Shown one piece after another: positions 21,370 through 29,346 of a stretch of 30,264 bases of DNA; position 1 is the first letter of the stretch, and each line of letters begins with the position of its first letter. A model generated the notes under the pieces. That model did no database searches. It was not told where the DNA came from and saw only the letters and a list, made by a program, of their open reading frames with translations. This stretch comes from an uncultured Campylobacter sp. (GTDB lineage Bacteria > Campylobacterota > Campylobacteria > Campylobacterales > Campylobacteraceae), in assembly GCF_937997405.1 (NCBI RefSeq), contig NZ_CALKTL010000117.1, positions 1 through 30,264 of the forward strand, read 5' to 3'. The translations under genes were made by a program, and so were the position numbers.

Positions 21370-22764
21370 TTGTTAAATTCTACTAAAAACGCCATTCGCG
21401 GGGCGTTTTGGACGAAACCGTTCATAGTTTTAGTGCTGCTTTTGCTGCTGTTAATTCCGCTAAGCTTTATCGATAACCTCACCTACTCGCGCTCCGAAAC
21501 CAAGCAGCTCGCGCAGGATTCGATCCTCACGCCGGTGGGCGGCGAGCTGCAAATCCAGGGCCTTGCGATCGTAGTGCCCTATGCAGAGGTAATCGAAGCG
21601 ATAGACAAAAGCAACAACGAGCTCGTAAAAAGGCGCGTAGAGAAAAATTTCATCATCGTGCCTAAAAACTACTCCCTCGCGGCGGAGATCGACCCCACCT
21701 ATTTAAAGCGCGGGATTTTTCGCGTCCCGATATATAACGGCGACTTCGCGCTAAAAGCGGACTTTGAGGCGATAAACTATACCGAGCTCGGCGTCGATCC
21801 TGCGCGGCTAAATTTCGACGAAGCCGTGCTAGTGCTCGGCGTAGGCAATCAAAAATCCTTCACCGCCTCCCCCGCTTTAAGCTTAAACGGCAAGGAGCTT
21901 AAGCAATATCACGGCAACACCGAGGCTAAAATTTTCGATCGTAGTTTAATCTACAAGCTCCCCGCTTCCGCGCTGTCGTCTGATTTTAGCATCAGCGGTA
22001 CGCTTAAAATCCAAGGCGGCGAGGCACTTCATCTAGCTCCGATCGCGCAAAATAGCCGTTTTGAAATTAGCTCTACTTGGGCATCGCCTAGCTTTGGCGG
22101 CGGCTTTATCGCCAAATCGCGCGAGGTAAGCGCTAACGGCTTTAAAGCTTCGTGGGAAGTTACAGGCTTAGCCGCAGGCATTGCTCCTGCGTGGCTCGCA
22201 GATCAAGACACGCAGATTGCGATGACGAGCCGGCGCAGCTACGACGATAGAAACGACGCCGTAAGTATCGGCTTCATCGAGCCCGTGAACAACTACTCGC
22301 TGATTAAGCGTTGCACGGATTATGCGCTGTTATTTTTAGCGGTGCCGTTTTTAGCGATCTTTTTGTGCGAGGTTTACACTCACGAACGCATCCACCCGAT
22401 CCAGTATCTACTCATCGGCCTGGAAGACGTCGTTTTCTACCTGCTGGTACTTTCACTCTCCGAACACATGGGCTTTGCGCTTAGCTATGCTATCTCGGCG
22501 ATCGCGGTCAGCGCGATAGTATTTTTCTACGCGAGCGCGATTTTTAAAGGCGCGCGCTGGGGCATTTTCATCACTTGCGTTCAGCTCGTTTCATACGCGA
22601 TCCTCTATGTCATCTTAAATTCCGAAGACTACGCCCTATTAATGGGAAGTTTGATGATATTTGCGGTGATTTCGCTCGTTATGTATTTTACACGCAAGCT
22701 TGATTGGTACGACACCGCGATTCCAAGCGGCGAGAAAAAACAAGAGCAAGAGCCCGAAATTTAG
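21370..22764 (+). CDS. creD: CreD family inner-membrane protein
   Basis: The 464-residue protein has one N-terminal membrane helix (WTKPFIVLVLLLLLLIPLSF), a large periplasmic domain of about 270 residues, and a C-terminal block of five to six membrane helices. This is the layout of CreD, also called an envelope-integrity protein, whose exact function is unknown. Typical segments are SRRSYDDRNDAVSIGFIEPV at the domain end and TDYALLFLAVPFLAIFLCEV in the first helix of the block. I chose TTG 21370-21372 as start because AAAAGGAGA sits 5 bases upstream. The frame stays open to ATG 21217, but those 51 codons are AAATTC-rich and lack family character. No CreBC-type two-component genes are beside it. 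A strong terminator follows. Confidence 0.85.
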   Translation: MLNSTKNAIRGAFWTKPFIVLVLLLLLLIPLSFIDNLTYSRSETKQLAQDSILTPVGGELQIQGLAIVVPYAEVIEAIDKSNNELVKRRVEKNFIIVPKNYSLAAEIDPTYLKRGIFRVPIYNGDFALKADFEAINYTELGVDPARLNFDEAVLVLGVGNQKSFTASPALSLNGKELKQYHGNTEAKIFDRSLIYKLPASALSSDFSISGTLKIQGGEALHLAPIAQNSRFEISSTWASPSFGGGFIAKSREVSANGFKASWEVTGLAAGIAPAWLADQDTQIAMTSRRSYDDRNDAVSIGFIEPVNNYSLIKRCTDYALLFLAVPFLAIFLCEVYTHERIHPIQYLLIGLEDVVFYLLVLSLSEHMGFALSYAISAIAVSAIVFFYASAIFKGARWGIFITCVQLVSYAILYVILNSEDYALLMGSLMIFAVISLVMYFTRKLDWYDTAIPSGEKKQEQEPEI

Positions 22765-22796
22765 CCTTTAAATTTACCGCTAAATTTAATCGCAAC

Positions 22797-22830
22797 GGCC
22801 TTTGGAGTTTTAAAATCCAAAGGCCTTTTT
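22797..22830 (+). terminator. Terminator of creD
   Basis: GGCCTTTGGA (22797-22806) pairs perfectly with TCCAAAGGCC (22816-22825) around a 9-base loop. TTTTT at 22826-22830 follows. Confidence 0.9.
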
Positions 22831-23024
22831 AAATTTACCCGCTAAATTTCGACTGCCAAAATTTCATCTATCTGAAATTTTACTCGCCGCGGCAGACAAA
22901 CCGCGACCGAGCCGAACGGCGTATTTTAAAATTTAGCCCCGCGAGCGGGAGTATATCGCGACAAAAACAAAATTTAGATCACGCCGCTTTAAATTTTAAA
23001 ATTTCATCTGCGCCGATTTTTGAG

Positions 23025-23030
23025 TATAAT
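23025..23030 (+). promoter_or_regulatory. Candidate -10 element of tsaD
   Basis: TATAAT, with a T-rich tract (GATTTTTGAG) just upstream, 25 bases before the GTG start. A good fit to the Campylobacter housekeeping pattern. Confidence 0.6.
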
Positions 23031-23055
23031 GAGCGAAAAATTTTAAGGATTTTGT

Positions 23056-24063
23056 GTGATACTTGCTATTGAGAGCAGCTGCGACGACAGCTCGGTCGCG
23101 GTGATGGATGAGCGCAGTTTCGAGCTGAAATTTTACGAAAAAATAAGCCAGGAGGCCGATCACGCCAAATACGGCGGCGTCGTGCCCGAGCTTGCCGCGA
23201 GGCTGCATACGGAGGCGCTGCCGCGGATTTTGCAGCGCGCAAAGCCCTATTTTAGCGAGCTTAGCGCCGTCGCAGCGACCAATACCCCAGGGCTCAGCGT
23301 GAGCCTGATCGGCGGCGTGAATATGGCAAAAGCGCTCGCGCTTGCGCTAAATTTGCCGCTCATCGGCGTAAATCATCTCGTAGGCCACGTTTACTCGCTG
23401 TTTTTGCACGGCGAGGCGCGATTTCCGATGGGCGTTTTGCTCGTTAGCGGCGGGCATACGATGGTTTTGGATATCGACACTGCGGGGGGTATCGAAATTT
23501 TAGCGACCACCGGCGACGACAGCTTCGGCGAGAGCTTCGATAAGATCGCCAAAATGCTAGGCCTCGGTTACCCGGGCGGCGCGCTCATCGAGGAGCTCGC
23601 AAAAGGCGGCGAGCCGCGGTTTGAGCTGCCCGTGCCGCTGAAGGGCGACAGGCGGCTGGAGTATAGCTTTTCGGGGCTTAAAAACGCCGTGCGCGTGCAG
23701 ATCGAAAAGCTAAAAGAGGCGGGCGAGCTAGATGAGCGGGCAATGCGCGATCTGGCGCGCTGCTTTGAGGACGCGGCGTGTGCGCACATACTGGATAAAT
23801 TACAGCGGATCTTTGAGCTGCGCCGCTTTGCGCGCTTCGGCGTCGTGGGCGGAGCAAGCGCGAACCTGCATCTGCGCGGGCTTTTGACGGATTTGTGCGA
23901 GCGGGCGGGCTGCGAGATGCTTTTCGCGCCGATGAAATTTTGCTCCGACAATGCCGCTATGATCGCGCGCGCGGCGATAGAAAAGCTGCGCAAAAAGGAG
24001 TTTGTCTCGCCCGCAGAGCTTGAGATCATCCCGCATCTAAATCTACGCTCGGCGTTTGAGTAA
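23056..24063 (+). CDS. tsaD: tRNA N6-adenosine threonylcarbamoyltransferase
   Basis: TsaD transfers the threonylcarbamoyl group onto A37 of tRNAs that read ANN codons, working with TsaB and TsaE. The 335-residue protein has AIESSCDDSSVAV at the start, GGVVPELAARLH, and NHLVGHVYS with metal ligands H107 and H111. SGGHT (131-135), GDDSFGESFDKIAKMLGLGYPGG and VGGASANLHLR follow, all in family order. The start is GTG 23056-23058 with AAGGA upstream. It is single, closed on both sides by noncoding DNA, with its own promoter at 23025. Codons are markedly GC-rich compared with the genes immediately downstream. Confidence 0.97.
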   Translation: MILAIESSCDDSSVAVMDERSFELKFYEKISQEADHAKYGGVVPELAARLHTEALPRILQRAKPYFSELSAVAATNTPGLSVSLIGGVNMAKALALALNLPLIGVNHLVGHVYSLFLHGEARFPMGVLLVSGGHTMVLDIDTAGGIEILATTGDDSFGESFDKIAKMLGLGYPGGALIEELAKGGEPRFELPVPLKGDRRLEYSFSGLKNAVRVQIEKLKEAGELDERAMRDLARCFEDAACAHILDKLQRIFELRRFARFGVVGGASANLHLRGLLTDLCERAGCEMLFAPMKFCSDNAAMIARAAIEKLRKKEFVSPAELEIIPHLNLRSAFE

Positions 24064-24201
24064 AATTTTAAAATTTACAAATAATCTGCGTCCGCTAGCG
24101 GTTTCTTACGCGCTGGGCGTTTGAGTGAAATTTTATCTCGCGCTCGCTCACGGTTGAGTTTGGATAAAATTCACTTTGAATTTACACATCGCGTTTCAGG
24201 C

Positions 24202-24321
24202 TCACGCCACGTTTTGCCAAACTCCTTTCGTGCTCGCACCACCATCGATGCCGCTGCCGCTGCGCATGTCCTCGCTGCTTGCAATATCTGCTAAAATTTG
24301 ATCGGCTTGTTTACTCGTCAT
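24202..24321 (-). CDS. 39-residue small ORF at the end of the paralog island
   Basis: The ATG (24319-24321) has AAAGGAT about 6 bases upstream. The product begins MTSKQADQILADIASSEDM and has a Gly/Ser-rich middle, ending GVWQNVA. It lies 16 bases after the gene at 24338-24823 on the same strand, a spacing like the 15-base gap between the two preceding genes. No homology is recognised. It could be a real small protein, or the remaining N-terminus of a larger gene cut off here. Confidence 0.4.
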   Translation of the reverse strand: MTSKQADQILADIASSEDMRSGSGIDGGASTKGVWQNVA

Positions 24322-24337
24322 TTTTTATCCTTTATAT

Positions 24338-24823
24338 TTAATCGTGCAGAAAAGTTACGACTTCGTGTTCTTTTGGTAAATTTTCTCTACCATCAATACC
24401 GCGATTTCCGTATTCTGCTAGAGCTTCTTTTAAAATTTTATAAAGCTCGTCCAATGAAATTCCGTCAATACTAGAATTTATATTTTCCAGCTTATATTTT
24501 ATAAAAAACGGATTATCTGCGAGCATTTTACTTGTAGTCTCGTCATAAATTCGCCTTATATCAAGCTCAATAACATTGCCTTTATAACATAAAATATAAA
24601 TCTCCTCACCCGTAAATCCATCTCGCGGATCCAGCAGGCATGGATCGCAAACGAACATAAACCAAATATCTCTCTGCCTATCAATAACCCAATCAAGCTG
24701 CGCTATAGCCATATCGCTCAAAGTTGTTCTGCAACGATATTTTATTCTATATTTATTCACGATATTTACGACATTATATTTCTCCAAGTCCTCTTTCGAA
24801 ATATATTCTGCTACAAACGCCAC
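24338..24823 (-). CDS. Small acidic protein of unknown family, paralog B
   Basis: The 161-residue soluble protein has no signal peptide or membrane helix. It starts at GTG 24821-24823 with AGGGGAT upstream (MAFVAEYISKEDLEKY). It is clearly paralogous to the next gene upstream: both share MAFV-E-IS-ED-EKY, DW-ID--R-IW, DPRD, Y-G--IE-D-R-IY-E-T-K, DNPF and ILKE. The conserved tryptophans, the acidic character and the small tandem AT-rich setting look like immunity proteins or orphan arrays of polymorphic-toxin systems. No toxin gene is in the window, so this is inference. AT-rich codons contrast with tsaD and plsC on either side, suggesting transfer. Confidence 0.7.
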   Translation of the reverse strand: MAFVAEYISKEDLEKYNVVNIVNKYRIKYRCRTTLSDMAIAQLDWVIDRQRDIWFMFVCDPCLLDPRDGFTGEEIYILCYKGNVIELDIRRIYDETTSKMLADNPFFIKYKLENINSSIDGISLDELYKILKEALAEYGNRGIDGRENLPKEHEVVTFLHD

Positions 24824-24838
24824 TTTATCCCCTTTTCT

Positions 24839-25318
24839 TTAAATTTTAGATCTGAAAATTACTTGAATATTCTCTCTAGGAATAGAAATTATAGCACCTA
24901 TCTTAAACTCATTTAAAATTTCTTTTAAAATATCTACAATCTCCTGTTTTGTTATATCCCCAAGATCGCTTCTTATAGATTCCAGTTCATATATTAATAT
25001 AAACGGATTATCCGTATCTTTTTTGCCGGTATATTCATTATATATCTTTCTTAAATCAATCTCTATATCTTTGCCTCTATAATGCAAAAGCCATATATAT
25101 TCACCGCTAAATTCCATATCTCTCGGATCCCCGATAGTGATACTACGCACAGGAAAAAGCCAAATACCCCTATCTCCATCTATGCACCAGTCTCTTGAAT
25201 TTAAACTTGCGCAACTAAGCTTGCTCTGATGATACTTTTCACATATCTCATTGCACGGTTTTAGTAAATCGTATTTCTCGATATCCTCTTCTGAAATACG
25301 CTCTGTAACAAACGCCAT
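24839..25318 (-). CDS. Small acidic protein of unknown family, paralog A
   Basis: The 159-residue protein starts at ATG 25316-25318 with GGAAGAGAG upstream (MAFVTERISEEDIEKYDLLK). It shares its whole plan with paralog B, which follows 15 bases later: an N-terminal helix, a Trp-containing strand region (SRDWCIDGDRGIWLFPV), the DPRD turn, a Y-G-K-D-IEIDLRKIY segment and a helical end. The first half, apart from the extreme N-terminus, is more divergent than the second, as expected if the pair bind different partners. No known family is claimed. Both genes are AT-rich islands in a GC-richer context. An immunity-like role is possible but not shown. Confidence 0.7.
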   Translation of the reverse strand: MAFVTERISEEDIEKYDLLKPCNEICEKYHQSKLSCASLNSRDWCIDGDRGIWLFPVRSITIGDPRDMEFSGEYIWLLHYRGKDIEIDLRKIYNEYTGKKDTDNPFILIYELESIRSDLGDITKQEIVDILKEILNEFKIGAIISIPRENIQVIFRSKI

Positions 25319-25761
25319 TCTCTCTTCCTTAAGAATTTAAAATTTTAAGACTGCTTGCGGGTTGCCGCCGTCTTTTGCTCTTGCGACAGATCGTTTAGCC
25401 ATTTGCGCAAATGGCTAAATATACGCCAAATTTCATCTTTCCGCGCCGCGTAAATTTTAAAATTTCGCTTTTATGTAAGCGCTGTTTTCTTGCGGGTCTC
25501 TCGCCGATAACTCGCCGTCTGCTGCTTAGATGAAATTTTAAAATTCCACTACCTAAACGCACGGATAAAATTTTAAAATTTTGCCGTCCGCGCGCACGAA
25601 CGAAATTTTAAAATTCCACGCCGCTTAACACGAGCGGGTGAAATTTATAAAAAAATTTCGCCGCCGCAAATCAAAGCGCAAATAAACGCGCTAGCGCACA
25701 GAAATCGCGCGGATTAACAAAAGTCGCGCTTGAATTTCATCGATAAATTTATAAATTCCGC
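25319..25761. other. Intergenic region upstream of the paralog pair
   Basis: These 443 bases contain four spaced copies of the AT palindrome (25451-25466, 25532-25547, 25567-25582 and 25602-25617), separated by GC-rich spacers of about 20 to 65 bases. Around 25399-25415 there is a short inverted repeat, CCATTTGCGCAAATGG. No gene was found. Confidence 0.6.
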
Positions 25762-26448
25762 CTACGCTTCGGCGGTTTTGTTTTCGTCGATTACGGCTTG
25801 CATCGTGTCTCTGGCGTGCTGCAGCCAATCTTTATCACTCGTATCGAGCAGGTCTAGGTAGATGATTTTGACGTGTCCGCTGTGGACGGTGAAATCGTGA
25901 GAGTTTGCGATGTGCTGCGTGCCGATGAGCACCACGGGCTGGACGCGCAGACCGAGCTTGCTAACGATCGCTTTGGCGCCGCTTTGAAATTGCAAAAGCT
26001 GCGTGCCGCGATGCCTAGTGCCCTCGGGAAACATCGTGATGACGCGCCCTTCGCTCACGCGCTGCTGCACTTCGTGCACGATCCGCACCAGATCGCGCGG
26101 ATTTGAGCGATCGACCTGGATCATCTTCGGAAGAGTGATGATTTTGCCGATGATAGGGATGTCTGCGATCTCTTTTTTAGCGATCCAGCAGATATCGGCG
26201 GGATGGGTTTCTTCGAGCACGACGATATCCATTATGCTTTGGTGGTTGGCGATTACTAACTGCGCGCGCGGATCGGGAGTGCCTATGATCTCGATATCAT
26301 ATCCGACGCCATAGCGCTGAAAGCGCCCCCAAATGCGGCGGAAGCGGCGATGAGAGGAGTTTTTCACCGCCATGGCGATCACGACGCAAACGACGGTAAA
26401 AATAAACCAAATCGCGTAAAATAGCGCTCTAATCCTTGCTAAGCTCAT
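25762..26448 (-). CDS. plsC: 1-acyl-sn-glycerol-3-phosphate acyltransferase
   Basis: PlsC adds the second acyl chain to lysophosphatidic acid, giving phosphatidic acid for membrane lipids. The catalytic NHQSIMDI carries the H-x4-D motif, and FPEGTR is the substrate-binding motif. A membrane helix lies at the N-terminus (FYAIWFIFTVVCVVIAMAV). I place the start at ATG 26446-26448 (MSLARIRALFYAIWF), giving 228 residues and a 20-base overlap with the upstream gene. This matches family N-termini. The frame stays open to 26535, but that would add 29 basic residues read from inside the upstream gene. The binding site is weak, so coupling is likely. Last gene of the block continuing from purC. Confidence 0.93.
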   Translation of the reverse strand: MSLARIRALFYAIWFIFTVVCVVIAMAVKNSSHRRFRRIWGRFQRYGVGYDIEIIGTPDPRAQLVIANHQSIMDIVVLEETHPADICWIAKKEIADIPIIGKIITLPKMIQVDRSNPRDLVRIVHEVQQRVSEGRVITMFPEGTRHRGTQLLQFQSGAKAIVSKLGLRVQPVVLIGTQHIANSHDFTVHSGHVKIIYLDLLDTSDKDWLQHARDTMQAVIDENKTAEA

Positions 26449-27721
26449 CTTTTTTAACCCAGCCGATCTTGTTGCCGCCCAGCATGATTTTATAAAATTC
26501 CTTATTCGTACCCAAAATTTCGACCTTTTCGGCATTTTTAGTCACGTAAAACACGGTGGAGCTTTGCATAGGCAAAATTCTAACCGGAGAATTTTGCGCG
26601 ATACTGCCCGTGCCGTAAGGCCTTTGCGCATAGAAATTTACCGCCAAAATCAGCACTGCAAAGATGAGCGGCGTGATATTTTTACTAAGCAGAAACATCA
26701 CCAAAAGCACGGCAGCTAGCGTGTAGATCGCGACCTGCTTATAGGCTTCAAACTTGCTCTCTTTCGGATTTAGACCGATCTGCGTGCTAAGATCCTCGGC
26801 GCGCGGATTAAGCTCAAGACCGAAATTTTCAAATTTTTTAGTATTAAGATTAAAATAGCTGAAGTCTAAATTTGTGATATTTTTATCCACGACGGCGAAA
26901 TAATATCCGCTCTGACTCGCGTATGTGCCGCGTACGGAGTCCACACCCTGCTTGATGATGGCAGGATTATTGATACTAAAAGCGCTGATTGCGCCGTTTC
27001 GGATACCAAGATCGAGCGTGAGTAAATTTGAAGCGTCGTCAAATTTAGTAGTTTTGTAGTTTTTAAGTTTCAGCTCGTCGGCTACGATATGCGAAAAATT
27101 AGGCTTCGTATCAAGCTTCATAAATTCCGGATTATCAGGTTTGATAGAGCTTTTTTCAAAAAATTCTCCGTTACGCTGCAGCGTCAAAACGAGCTCATTT
27201 ATCTTATCGCTCTTATCGCTTGCCGCAAACCACAGCGTCGTCTCAAACATCTCGTCGCCCTCAATCCACGTAAGATTGTCGGCATTAAGCCACTTCATAC
27301 CATTAGTACGGCTGATCTCTAGCTTTGGCTTGACGGTGATTTTCTGCCCTAAATACACGGCGAAATCAATCTTAAAAATTTGATTGCAATACACCTTTCT
27401 AGGCATCCCGCTGGCTTTTAGCGTAAGCTCTTTGGGCTTAATGTCCTGATAGACCTTATCGTCGGATACATCCAGATCGACTTCGTTAGTAGGCGCCAAA
27501 GCCTTAAGATCGTCGATGCTTAGATTATCCATCGACATAACCTCTTTTTTATTATACTTCAGCATCACCTTGGAATTATCGCGCGTCTGCGGCTCGTCAG
27601 GCTTATCCTCAGCTTTTTTCGGCGCGTATTTACTTAGATCATCAAGCGAATCGATCTCAATCTCCGGCGCAGCAAACGCGAGCGTGCAGACACCTAAAAT
27701 AGTAAGAATTCTTTTTAGCAA
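26429..27721 (-). CDS. Exported membrane protein with C-terminal SH3-like domain
   Basis: The 430-residue protein starts at TTG 27719-27721 with AAAAGG upstream, inside the last codons of purQ (7-base overlap). A signal peptide (LTILGVCTLAFAA) is followed by a charged linker. A beta-rich periplasmic domain (about 100-310) contains PRKVYCNQIFKIDFAVYLGQ, which resembles the oxygen-tolerance/BatD-type beta domain. Two membrane helices (about 332-365) come next. The last 60 residues form a bacterial SH3-like fold (SPVRILPMQSSTVFYV, then GWVKKDE). It sits between purQ and plsC as in C. jejuni (Cj0515, from memory). Function unknown; it probably acts at the inner membrane facing the periplasm. Confidence 0.8.
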   Translation of the reverse strand: MLKRILTILGVCTLAFAAPEIEIDSLDDLSKYAPKKAEDKPDEPQTRDNSKVMLKYNKKEVMSMDNLSIDDLKALAPTNEVDLDVSDDKVYQDIKPKELTLKASGMPRKVYCNQIFKIDFAVYLGQKITVKPKLEISRTNGMKWLNADNLTWIEGDEMFETTLWFAASDKSDKINELVLTLQRNGEFFEKSSIKPDNPEFMKLDTKPNFSHIVADELKLKNYKTTKFDDASNLLTLDLGIRNGAISAFSINNPAIIKQGVDSVRGTYASQSGYYFAVVDKNITNLDFSYFNLNTKKFENFGLELNPRAEDLSTQIGLNPKESKFEAYKQVAIYTLAAVLLVMFLLSKNITPLIFAVLILAVNFYAQRPYGTGSIAQNSPVRILPMQSSTVFYVTKNAEKVEILGTNKEFYKIMLGGNKIGWVKKDELSKD

Positions 27722-28380
27722 ATTAAGCCTTTTAGCATTTTCTCTCCGTCCGTGCCGCCCAAAATAGGCTCTATCGCGCGCTCAGGATGCGGCATCAGGC
27801 CGAAAATCTTTTTGTTTTTATCGCAAATCCCGGCGATTGCGTCCACTGAGCCGTTCGGATTTAGATCCGCGCCGTTTTCGTTACAATATTTTAGCAGCAC
27901 GCAATCCTCGTCGTATAGCGACTTTAACGTATCCGCAGGCGCATAGTAGTTGCCTTCACCATGCGCAATCGGGATATTTAAAATTTCGCCCTTATCGCAA
28001 CAGTGCAGAAATTTATTATCGTTTGAAACGACGCGCAAATTGTGAAATTTTGAGATAAAGCTTAAATTTATATTTTTATTCATCGCGCCTGCGAGCAGCC
28101 CCAGCTCCAAAAGCATCTGAAAGCCGTTGCAGATACCCAAAATATAGCCGCCCTTTCGCGCGTGATCAAGCACCGCTTGCATTACGGGGCTAAATTTAGC
28201 AATCGCCGCGGTTCGCAGATAATCTCCGTGGCTAAAGCCGCCAGGAAGCACGATCAGATCGGCATTTATAGCGGTTTCTTTATGCCAGATTATCTGCGTT
28301 TCGCAACCCAGCGCGTCAAAGGCGTATTTGCTGTCGCGCTCGCAGTTGGTACCGGGGAAATTTATGATCGCTACCTTCAT
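27715..28380 (-). CDS. purQ: Phosphoribosylformylglycinamidine synthase, glutaminase subunit
   Basis: PurQ releases ammonia from glutamine for FGAM synthetase (with PurL and PurS) in purine synthesis. The 221-residue class I glutamine amidotransferase has the nucleophile C84 in LGICNGFQML. The catalytic His and Glu are in MPHPERA (H198, E200), and HGEGNYY lies near 140. VLPGGFSHGDYLR is also typical. The ATG overlaps the purS stop (ATGA). purL is not in the window. Part of the purC-purS-purQ run. Confidence 0.97.
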   Translation of the reverse strand: MKVAIINFPGTNCERDSKYAFDALGCETQIIWHKETAINADLIVLPGGFSHGDYLRTAAIAKFSPVMQAVLDHARKGGYILGICNGFQMLLELGLLAGAMNKNINLSFISKFHNLRVVSNDNKFLHCCDKGEILNIPIAHGEGNYYAPADTLKSLYDEDCVLLKYCNENGADLNPNGSVDAIAGICDKNKKIFGLMPHPERAIEPILGGTDGEKMLKGLIC

Positions 28381-28613
28381 ATCACGATCTCGTAGTCTTC
28401 AATGACGGTGTTTGCCAAAATTTCATCGCACATCCTAGCGACGTCAGCGTAAATTTTATCCCTATCCTCGTCATCTAGCTCAAGGACGATCTGTTTGGCT
28501 ACGCGCACATCTCGCACGCCGCTAAATCCAAGCGAAGCGAGGGCGTGTTTGACCGCCTTGCCCTGCGGATCGAGCACGCCCTCTTTAAGTCTTACGTTTA
28601 CGATTACCTTCAT
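28377..28613 (-). CDS. purS: Phosphoribosylformylglycinamidine synthase, PurS subunit
   Basis: PurS is the small structural subunit that joins PurL and PurQ. The 78 residues begin MKVIVNVRLKEGVLDPQGKA and continue with HALASLGFSGVRDVRVAKQI, the standard PurS pattern. It starts 3 bases after the purC stop and overlaps purQ by 4 bases (ATGA). Confidence 0.96.
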   Translation of the reverse strand: MKVIVNVRLKEGVLDPQGKAVKHALASLGFSGVRDVRVAKQIVLELDDEDRDKIYADVARMCDEILANTVIEDYEIVI

Positions 28614-28616
28614 CGC

Positions 28617-29336
28617 TTATCCTAAAATTCTACGCAAGACCTCTTCGTAGGCCACTTTTACGCTACCGAGATCCTGCCTGAATACGTCCTTATCGAGCTT
28701 TTTGTCAGTTTGTTTGTCCCAAAAGCGGCAGCTATCGGGGCTGATCTCATCTGCAAGCAGGATATTTCCGTCCTTATCCCTGCCGAGTTCGATTTTGAAA
28801 TCCACGAGCTTTAAATTTCGCTCGTCGAAAAATTTAATCAAAATTTCGTTGATCTTGCGCGCGATCTTTTTGAGCTCGTCAAGCTCGCTTTGGCTCTTTA
28901 CGGCGCCAAGCAGCAAGCAATGCTCGTCGTTTAGTATCGGATCGCCCAGCTCATCGTCTTTGTAGCAAAACTCCACCAGCGTAAACGGAAGCTTCGTGCC
29001 CTCTTTGATGCCCAGGCGCTTTGTAAGCGAGCCGGTAGCGATATTGCGAGCGATGATCTCAAGAGGGAAAATCTTACATTTTTTTACGAGCTGCTCGGTC
29101 GGGCTGATCGTCTCTACTAGCGCAGTGGCGATGCCGTGCTTTTTAAGCAGATCAAAAATCAGCGTCGAAATTTTACAATTCAGCGCGCCTTTGCCACTCT
29201 CTTCGGCCTTCTTGACGCCGTTAAACGCCGTCAGCGAATCTTTAAATTCCGAAATCAAAAGGTCGTCACTTTCGTTAACCGACCACATCTTTTTGCCCTT
29301 GCCTTCGTAGATAAGCTCTTTTTTGGTAGCTTGCAT
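28617..29336 (-). CDS. purC: SAICAR synthetase
   Basis: PurC joins aspartate to CAIR with ATP in step eight of purine synthesis. The protein has YEGKGKKMW near the start, SEFKDSLTAFNGVK, PLEIIARNIATGSLTKR, LVDFKIELGRD and LADEISPDSCRFWD, the last being the family signature. I place the start at ATG 29334-29336 (239 residues) because AAGGAGAG is 6 bases upstream; a GTG one codon earlier is too close to it. It follows the S41 protease gene closely and is followed by purS. Confidence 0.97.
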   Translation of the reverse strand: MQATKKELIYEGKGKKMWSVNESDDLLISEFKDSLTAFNGVKKAEESGKGALNCKISTLIFDLLKKHGIATALVETISPTEQLVKKCKIFPLEIIARNIATGSLTKRLGIKEGTKLPFTLVEFCYKDDELGDPILNDEHCLLLGAVKSQSELDELKKIARKINEILIKFFDERNLKLVDFKIELGRDKDGNILLADEISPDSCRFWDKQTDKKLDKDVFRQDLGSVKVAYEEVLRRILG

Positions 29337-29346
29337 CACACTCTCC

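Noticed and set aside
24064..24201. Possible tRNA or small RNA after tsaD
   Set aside because: No cloverleaf, T-arm motif or strong hairpin with T run could be drawn by eye.
26449..26535. 29-residue N-terminal extension of plsC
   Set aside because: It lies wholly inside the upstream SH3-like gene, is strongly basic, and family proteins start at the MSLARIRALFYAIWF segment.
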